NCBI GenBank assembly: GCA_016212665.1
Contig: JACREZ010000038.1
Coordinates: 1 to 64,000, forward strand
Length of the DNA stretch: 64,000 nt
Source: Ignavibacteriota bacterium
GTDB lineage: Bacteria; Bacteroidota; Ignavibacteria; UBA10030; SZUA-254
Direction: 5' to 3'
Below the pieces are notes generated by a model, which saw nothing but the letters and a program-made list of their open reading frames with translations, made no database searches and was not told where the DNA came from. This document shows positions 61,597 to 64,000 of the stretch, one piece after another (positions within the stretch are counted from its first letter, which is position 1; every line of letters begins with the position of its first letter). Made by a program: the position numbers and the translations under genes.

Positions 61597-62738
61597 CAGC
61601 GAAGGTAATTACCGTATTGGAGAATCTTGATATCTGAAACAGTATCTAAGGATTTTCCTTGATAGATCAAGTACCCCCGTTCTTTGTCTTTTTTGATTTG
61701 CTTGATTGATTTCGTCATGTCGGGTCGAAATGTTTCGGACGCTTTGATTTCAACAAATTCACGGTAAGATTTACGGTCAATGATAACGTCAACCTCCACA
61801 CCGTTGCTCGTTCTATAATAGAAGAGTTCCGATTCCTTCCTCGCATGAAGTTCGCGTTTGTAGATTTCAGAAATGACATAATTTTCAAATAATGAACCGA
61901 ACATCGGACCTCGTTCAAACAATTCCTGTGTACGAATGCCTGTAAGATATGACACTAATCCTGTATCAAAGAAAAATATTTTAGGGCTTTTAATAATCCT
62001 CTTTCCAAGATTTTTATAGTAAGGAGGTAAAAGAAAGACAATATACGACGCCTCTAAAACAGAAATCCATTTTTTTATTGTTGGCACCGAAACTCCAATA
62101 TCCCGTGACAGTTCGGAAAGATTGAGTATTTGAGAAACCCGGGCCGCCAACATCTGAACGCATCTTCTGAAATCCCGTATGTCACCAATATCCCGGACAT
62201 CACGGACATCCCGTGTAAGATATGTATCAAGATAGGACGCAAACCAGGCAATTGAAGATTCATACTCCCGCATAACAAGTTCGGGATACCCGCCCTGATA
62301 AATTGATTCCTCGTGCAATCGCTTCGGTATTTCGGAATATTGAAACGGGAGAAGTGAAAGCAGTCCGATACGCCCTGCGAGACTTTCCGAGACTTTTTTC
62401 AGGAAGGAGAATTGACTGGAACCGGTGAGAACAAACTTTCCTTTAGTGTGTCTGTCGGAATCAACGGCTAATTTTATACTATGAAAGATTTCCGGAACGC
62501 GTTGCACTTCATCAAAAATAATTTTATCCGGATATCGCTTCATAAATCGAACTGGGTCATCGTGAAAGAAATTCACCAGTTCGAAATCGTCGAATGAAAC
62601 ATACTCATACTGAGAGCTCAACATCGCTTTCAACATGGTTGATTTACCGGATTGTCTCGGTCCGGTAATTCCAACAACGGGAAACAACTTCAAATAGTTC
62701 GCGACGGTTGCCTCCAGTTCACGGTGAATATACTTCAT
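61596..62738 (-). CDS. AAA ATPase with DUF4143 domain
   Basis: The 380-residue protein has a P-loop GITGPRQSGKSTML at residues 22-35, a Walker B FDEVQRVP near 95 and the LTGSSQFSFLKK sensor. The C-terminal DUF4143 part has the usual TGLVSYLTG and a nuclease-like VDVIIDRKSYREFVEIKAS core (Asp, Glu, Lys). This family is common in accessory DNA and its role is unclear. It shares one base with the sensor-kinase gene downstream but is functionally unlike it. It adjoins the mobile-element scar at 62.9-63.7 kb and may have arrived with it. Confidence 0.9.
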   Translation of the reverse strand: MKYIHRELEATVANYLKLFPVVGITGPRQSGKSTMLKAMLSSQYEYVSFDDFELVNFFHDDPVRFMKRYPDKIIFDEVQRVPEIFHSIKLAVDSDRHTKGKFVLTGSSQFSFLKKVSESLAGRIGLLSLLPFQYSEIPKRLHEESIYQGGYPELVMREYESSIAWFASYLDTYLTRDVRDVRDIGDIRDFRRCVQMLAARVSQILNLSELSRDIGVSVPTIKKWISVLEASYIVFLLPPYYKNLGKRIIKSPKIFFFDTGLVSYLTGIRTQELFERGPMFGSLFENYVISEIYKRELHARKESELFYYRTSNGVEVDVIIDRKSYREFVEIKASETFRPDMTKSIKQIKKDKERGYLIYQGKSLDTVSDIKILQYGNYLR

Positions 62739-62923
62739 TTTCGTTATGCCATTTTAATCTTTGGGTTTAAAATTACATAAACATCACATCATCTCCAAGA
62801 AACCAATTCAATCAGCGCCGAAGATAGTAGGAGAGAACGCGCCAAGGGCTTTTGGAATCAACTCGGAAAAGCAGTATTTTTGATTCGTCAATTTCGAAAT
62901 TTGAATACAATGTATCTTTATTC

Positions 62924-62954
62924 AATCCGAAATTGACAATTCGCAATTCGAAAT
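62924..62954. repeat. Short dispersed repeat, intergenic copy
   Basis: This matches 50546-50576 at 28 of 31 positions. Related words (AATTTCGAAATT) continue leftward to about 62888. Confidence 0.7.
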
Positions 62955-62964
62955 AAAAGACAAA

Positions 62965-63005
62965 GCGCCCTTAGCTCAACTGGATAGAGCATCAGACTTC
63001 GGATC
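62965..63005 (+). pseudogene. 5' half of a tRNA-Arg (UCG) gene
   Basis: Acceptor strand GCGCCCT, D-arm GCTC..GAGC and anticodon arm TCAGA-CTTCGGA are typical of tRNA-Arg with anticodon TCG. After position ~40 the sequence departs: the expected TCTGA stem, T-arm and AGGGCGC acceptor are absent here and downstream to the window end. The gene is therefore cut in the anticodon stem, a common place for integrative elements to recombine. Confidence 0.8.
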
Positions 63006-63053
63006 AAGTCATTCTTTTCATTTCCAATACAATTCTAAACGATTTGAAAAATT

Positions 63054-63110
63054 TTAGAAGGGGTTGTGCCCATTTTGTGCCAATCCCTTCGTTTTTTTAT
63101 ATCGGTAAAC
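63054..63110 (-). pseudogene. Possible C-terminal remnant of a tyrosine integrase
   Basis: The minus strand gives 18 codons ending KGLAQNGHNPF then TAA, beside the tRNA fragment. Integrase genes of tRNA-targeting elements often end next to the attachment site with this kind of tail. The frame is cut upstream by the IS. Only a short segment is left, so this is a weak call. Confidence 0.3.
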
Positions 63111-63216
63111 AGTAGTGTCCAGCTGTTGAAAAATACAAAGAAGATAAGTTCATGAAGTAGAATATTTTACAGGCACAATCAATCGTTTTCGATTTGAACA
63201 TAGTTTTACAAAAAGA

Positions 63217-63250
63217 CCGTACTTTAGTTTTTTCACCAACCAAAGTACGG
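63217..63250. promoter_or_regulatory. Hairpin in front of the transposase start
   Basis: CCGTACTTT (63217-63225) pairs with AAAGTACGG (63242-63250) four bases before the ATG. Such stems in IS leaders block translation of read-through transcripts. Confidence 0.6.
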
Positions 63251-63254
63251 AACT

Positions 63255-63692
63255 ATGAATCTCGGAAAAACAATCTTCGCCCAGGTGATGGAATATCTCC
63301 CCAAACATGAGTTTCATCGCTTTGTCGAACGCTATGATGGCTCGTATAAAGTTCAACAGTTTTCCTGTTACGATCATTTCTTGTGTATGGCATTTACTCA
63401 ACTCACCTACCGAGAAAGTTTGAGAGACACGGTCACTTGTTTATACGCTCATCAATCCAAATTATATCAGATGGGATTTCGAGGTCGTGTCGTTCGTAGC
63501 ACATTATCGCATGCAAACAATACACGGTCATGGCGTATCTATGCCGATTTTGCGCGCGTGTTGATTCAACAAGCACACGAGTCGTCTCGTGATGAACCAT
63601 TTGCTGCCGAGTTATCAAACACAGTCTATGCGTCTTACTCAACCACCAACCATATTCACCACATCAAACATCGGCAAATACATCGACACTAA
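63255..63692 (+). pseudogene. IS4-family (DUF4372-type) transposase, 3' truncated
   Basis: The first ~130 residues match the N-terminal region of IS4-type transposases (FCQVMEYLPKHEF-like start, CYDHFLCMAFTQLTYRESL, WRIYADFARVLI, ELSNTVYA). The family normally continues with a DDE domain for another 200-250 residues. Here the match ends near residue 130, and the frame runs into sequence antisense to the GspF-like gene (from about 63635). No right end or target duplication can be seen. The element is dead and was probably deleted together with the neighbouring gene's downstream DNA. Confidence 0.85.
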
Positions 63693-64000
63693 GATAACAG
63701 CAACAATAATTCCCAACAGAAGAATGATGACGGGTTCAATAATAGAAGACAATGTTTCCATCTTGCTATCAAGTTCTTTCTCATAGTATTCTGCAACTCG
63801 TAAGAGCATAGCGTCTAGTTCGCTTGTTTCTTCTCCTACAGCTATCATTTGAGCAACCATTGGGGGGAATATCTTCGATTTAATGAGTGGTCCAGCGACA
63901 GTGTTTCCTTGCTGTACGTGCTTGTTAATTAATTCAATTTCCTTTTGCATTTCTTCATGTGGTAGAATCCTTCTTGTAACATTGAGCGCTTCGATGAGTG
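63639..64000 (-). CDS. GspF/PilC-type inner-membrane platform protein, partial
   Basis: The frame is open to the window edge, so only the C-terminal 119 codons are seen. They include LNVTRRILPHEEMQKEI, GPLIKSKIFPPMVAQMIAVGEETSELDAML, and a final membrane helix (IIEPVIILLLGIIVAVILVSMYLPMF) ending VVNMVGG. This is the second cytoplasmic domain and last helix of T2SS F proteins, which anchor type II secretion or type IV pilus assembly in the inner membrane. The C-terminus is intact. The truncated IS lies directly behind its stop codon. Confidence 0.92.
   Translation of the reverse strand, partial: LIEALNVTRRILPHEEMQKEIELINKHVQQGNTVAGPLIKSKIFPPMVAQMIAVGEETSELDAMLLRVAEYYEKELDSKMETLSSIIEPVIILLLGIIVAVILVSMYLPMFDVVNMVGG

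Larger units (their letters stand above)
62739..63254. other. 516-base gap holding mobile-element debris
   Basis: It contains a dispersed-repeat copy (62924-62954), half a tRNA-Arg gene (62965-63005) and a possible integrase C-terminus (63054-63110). The probable left end of an IS (from about 63112) and a hairpin at 63217-63250 follow. No intact gene is present. Confidence 0.6.

Noticed and set aside
62965-63060. Functional tRNA-Arg or tRNA with an intron
   Set aside because: No matching 3' anticodon strand, T-arm or AGGGCGC acceptor strand is found downstream within the window.

Overview
The window looks like a chromosome segment from an FCB-group bacterium (Bacteroidota/Chlorobiota side), most likely Ignavibacteria-like. 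The main evidence is four very large exported proteins that end in the type IX secretion sorting domain with the 'QNYPNPFNP' signature. Supporting points are the short form of RNA polymerase omega, promoters of the -33/-7 TAnnTTTG type, and many short intergenic repeats. The assignment rests on protein style only, because no 16S or other marker gene is present.

Layout. 0-4.2 kb is accessory DNA: a GIY-YIG nuclease gene bracketed by a perfect 30-bp inverted repeat, a small unknown gene, a type II restriction-modification pair, and a winged-helix protein with a 14-heptad coiled coil built from 21-bp DNA repeats. 4.3-8.5 kb is a leftward cluster (prenyl synthase, HPr, Enzyme I, PGI/PMI). 8.7-11.1 kb is thrA. 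11.4-25.8 kb holds two signalling proteins, a class III cyclase and a Ser/Thr kinase. They share one periplasmic TolB-like/TPR tail and flank two giant exported proteins and a sigma-54 activator. 25.9-28.2 kb is a MarR/VOC/YceI stress module plus a methyltransferase. 28.1-34.8 kb is a purine-degradation operon (response-regulator protein, amidohydrolase, XdhA, XdhB). 34.9-43.6 kb is housekeeping: pdxB, tRNA-Asn, and a seven-gene leftward operon yicC-gmk-rpoZ-coaBC-udg-dnaB-gpmA in which dnaB carries a 420-residue intein.

Between yicC and the next rightward gene lies a tight cluster of DnaA-box-like 9-mers, a candidate replication-origin or DnaA-control region. 44-50.3 kb runs rightward: an exported BNR-type protein, a 13-unit 21-bp minisatellite between two REP-like repeats, RqcH, two bacterial-microcompartment shell proteins and pdxJ. 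The second shell protein has an AT-hook-like segment and a Rho-N/SAP-like C-terminus, which suggests a shell that touches nucleic acid. 50.3-58.3 kb holds two more giant type IX substrates, and 58.4-62.7 kb a sigma-54 two-component system with a DUF4143 ATPase. The right edge is a scar: half a tRNA-Arg gene, a possible integrase tail, an IS4-type transposase cut short, and the 3' end of a GspF/PilC gene.

Three signals deserve most attention. The first is the nucleic-acid-binding microcompartment shell protein with its own promoter and operator-like hairpin. The second is a complete local sigma-54 circuit (activator gene, twin palindromes, -24/-12 promoter) aimed at a giant exported protein. 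The third is the recurrence of short intergenic repeat families inside open reading frames (xdhA/xdhB, a type IX sorting domain).
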